DNA from: Acidithiobacillus ferruginosus
GTDB lineage: Bacteria > Pseudomonadota > Gammaproteobacteria > Acidithiobacillales > Acidithiobacillaceae
Direction: 5' to 3'
Length of the DNA stretch: 7,607 nucleotides
Assembly: GCF_018854495.1 (NCBI RefSeq)
Contig: NZ_JABBDR010000145.1
Span: forward strand, 1 to 7,607
In this document: positions 7,014 through 7,607 of the stretch, piece by piece
Numbering within the stretch: position 1 is the first letter of the stretch
Layout: every line of letters begins with the position of its first letter
Notes under the pieces: generated by a model
What the model saw: only the letters and a program-made list of their open reading frames with translations
The model's database searches: none
What the model was told of the DNA's origin: nothing
Translations under genes and position numbers: made by a program

Positions 7014-7209
7014 TATTAGCTTTCATCAATCACGACTCGTTATGTGGGTCCGTCTCGTAATCTCAATAACATGCTGTCTGCCAATGATTAATATATGCAA
7101 CAACCTGGCATTTTTGATTGGTGATTCAGCTATTCGTGATTGGCCAGACATTTTTGCGTCGAAAAGTCTGCTGACTCCTGATTGGTCCCAGCCTGATATC
7201 TGAATTTCC
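7014..7209. other. Methyltransferase upstream region with TGATTGG repeats
   Basis: No gene is seen. TGATTGG occurs three times on the plus strand, at 7115-7121, 7137-7143 and 7179-7185, with starts 22 and 42 bp apart, close to two and four helical turns. CATTTTTG also occurs twice (7109-7116 and 7148-7155). The repeats lie upstream of the methyltransferase as CCAATCA on the minus strand and could be protein-binding sites. No good promoter can be fixed; TATATT or TATTAA near 7088-7095 (minus strand) are possible -10 boxes with poor -35 boxes. Confidence 0.35.
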
Positions 7210-7447
7210 CTAAGTTTTCGTTTGCCCGATGGGCGCCATTACAGGTTCTGCCTCATTTCTAGCCCTTGCCAAAGTATCAGCAAACATTTCAGAAATGGAG
7301 CGACTCAAGCCTGGCGAGTCCTTGAATAACCGATTAAGTTATAACGTTGATTGTCCATGGTCGTCAACCATTCGCCTCCCGCGTGCTTTGACTGTCGTTG
7401 TCACCATTCATGGCGCTGGCGGATACCCCTGCTTTCGACTTCCTCCG
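7210..7447 (-). pseudogene. DUF29-family protein remnant with an internal stop and a frameshift
   Basis: Read on the minus strand, one frame gives EEVESRG (about 7447-7427), then RHEW (to 7404), an in-frame TGA (7403-7401), then QRQSKHAGGEWLTTMDNQRYNL. Near 7341-7330 the coding signal moves to another frame: NRLFKDSPGLSRSISEMF, then ADTLARARNEAE, ending at TAG (7212-7210). Joined, this follows the DUF29 family pattern: an E-E-[IV]-E-S-x-G helix, a basic QR/QPER segment, W-x-x-T-[IM]-x-x-Q-R, and L-[LF]-x-D-S-P-x-L followed by a terminal helix. The part between EEVESRG and HEW is much shorter than in the family, so a deletion is likely as well. DUF29 proteins have no established function. The 5' end abuts the terminator of the gene entering from the right, so an insertion sequence may have cut the gene. 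Family assignment is from memory of the pattern. Confidence 0.55.
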
Positions 7448-7454
7448 GGGCTAC

Positions 7455-7483
7455 AAAAAAAGCTCCCGGAAGATCAGGGAGCT
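7455..7483 (-). terminator. Rho-independent terminator of the gene entering from the right
   Basis: On the minus strand a perfect 7-bp stem, AGCTCCC (7483-7477) with GGGAGCT (7467-7461), encloses a 9-base loop. The last stem base and the bases after it form a run of seven T (7461-7455). It lies 52 bp after the stop at 7535, the right place to end that transcript. A second small hairpin, TGAGG/CCTCA (7523-7537), overlaps the stop codon itself. Confidence 0.8.
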
Positions 7484-7534
7484 ACAAGCTGGGCGAGTAG
7501 AACGCTTTAAAAAAGGAATGGTTGAGGTGGGGCC

Positions 7535-7607
7535 TCAGTGTTTGAGTCGGCAGGATCGGAAGTGTTTGCCGAGGAGCATGAGGAACTGGATGGTTTGCTG
7601 GGTTTCC
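7535..7607 (-). CDS. C-terminal end of a probable transposase (partial)
   Basis: The minus strand is open from the right edge to TGA at 7537-7535 and encodes at its end TQQTIQFLMLLGKHFRSCRL-KH. The short hydrophobic, basic tail, the nearby terminator and the adjacent broken DUF29 gene all suggest the end of an insertion-sequence transposase. With only about 23 residues the family cannot be named and no catalytic residue is visible. The same sequence could end some other basic protein. The terminal inverted repeat of the element, if present, should lie between about 7448 and 7530; none can be identified without the other end. Confidence 0.45.
   Translation of the reverse strand, partial: ETQQTIQFLMLLGKHFRSCRLKH

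Noticed and set aside
7229..7510. Plus-strand frame of 93 codons
   Set aside because: It has no Shine-Dalgarno, runs through the minus-strand terminator and is antisense to the DUF29-like reading.

Overview
This window looks like an accessory region of a moderately GC-rich proteobacterium. The gene flavour (an IncI/Dot-type conjugation locus, a DUF29 remnant, many broken mobile-element pieces) would fit Acidithiobacillus or a similar environmental gammaproteobacterium. No rRNA or complete housekeeping gene is present to confirm this, so the organism call is inference only.

Left part (1-1493): on the minus strand lie dotD and the first two thirds of dotC, in the order seen in Legionella dotDCB and IncI traHIJ. 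They are the edge of a type IVB conjugation/secretion locus that continues off the left end. An AT-rich non-coding stretch of about 200 bp separates dotD from the 3' half of a tRNA-Pro(GGG) gene, which starts at the anticodon loop and ends in CCA. This is a typical duplicated attachment site left by a tRNA-targeting integrative element.

Immediately right of the att site (1507-1905) is a wrecked tyrosine integrase. Its catalytic core is split over two frames, with an apparent deletion between the HxxR and GH boxes. The arrangement suggests two integrative elements stacked at one tRNA locus, or one whose ends have decayed.

Centre (2095-5915): an AT-richer gene with a near-consensus sigma70 promoter encodes an exported YVTN-type beta-propeller. 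It runs convergently to a three-gene minus-strand operon: a 75-residue small protein with a strong Shine-Dalgarno, an ABC ATPase, and a membrane permease of about 12 segments. The ATPase and permease genes overlap by ATGA. Upstream of the small protein is a perfect 16-bp palindrome plus a third copy of the same half-site, a probable operator for the operon.

Right part (6006-7607): about 400 bp have no convincing gene. Then come a SAM-dependent methyltransferase (minus strand), a spacer with three TGATTGG repeats, a frameshifted DUF29-family remnant, a Rho-independent terminator, and the last 23 codons of a probable transposase that enters from the right edge. All intact genes except the propeller point left. 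The broken integrase, broken DUF29 gene and probable insertion sequence show repeated turnover in this region.
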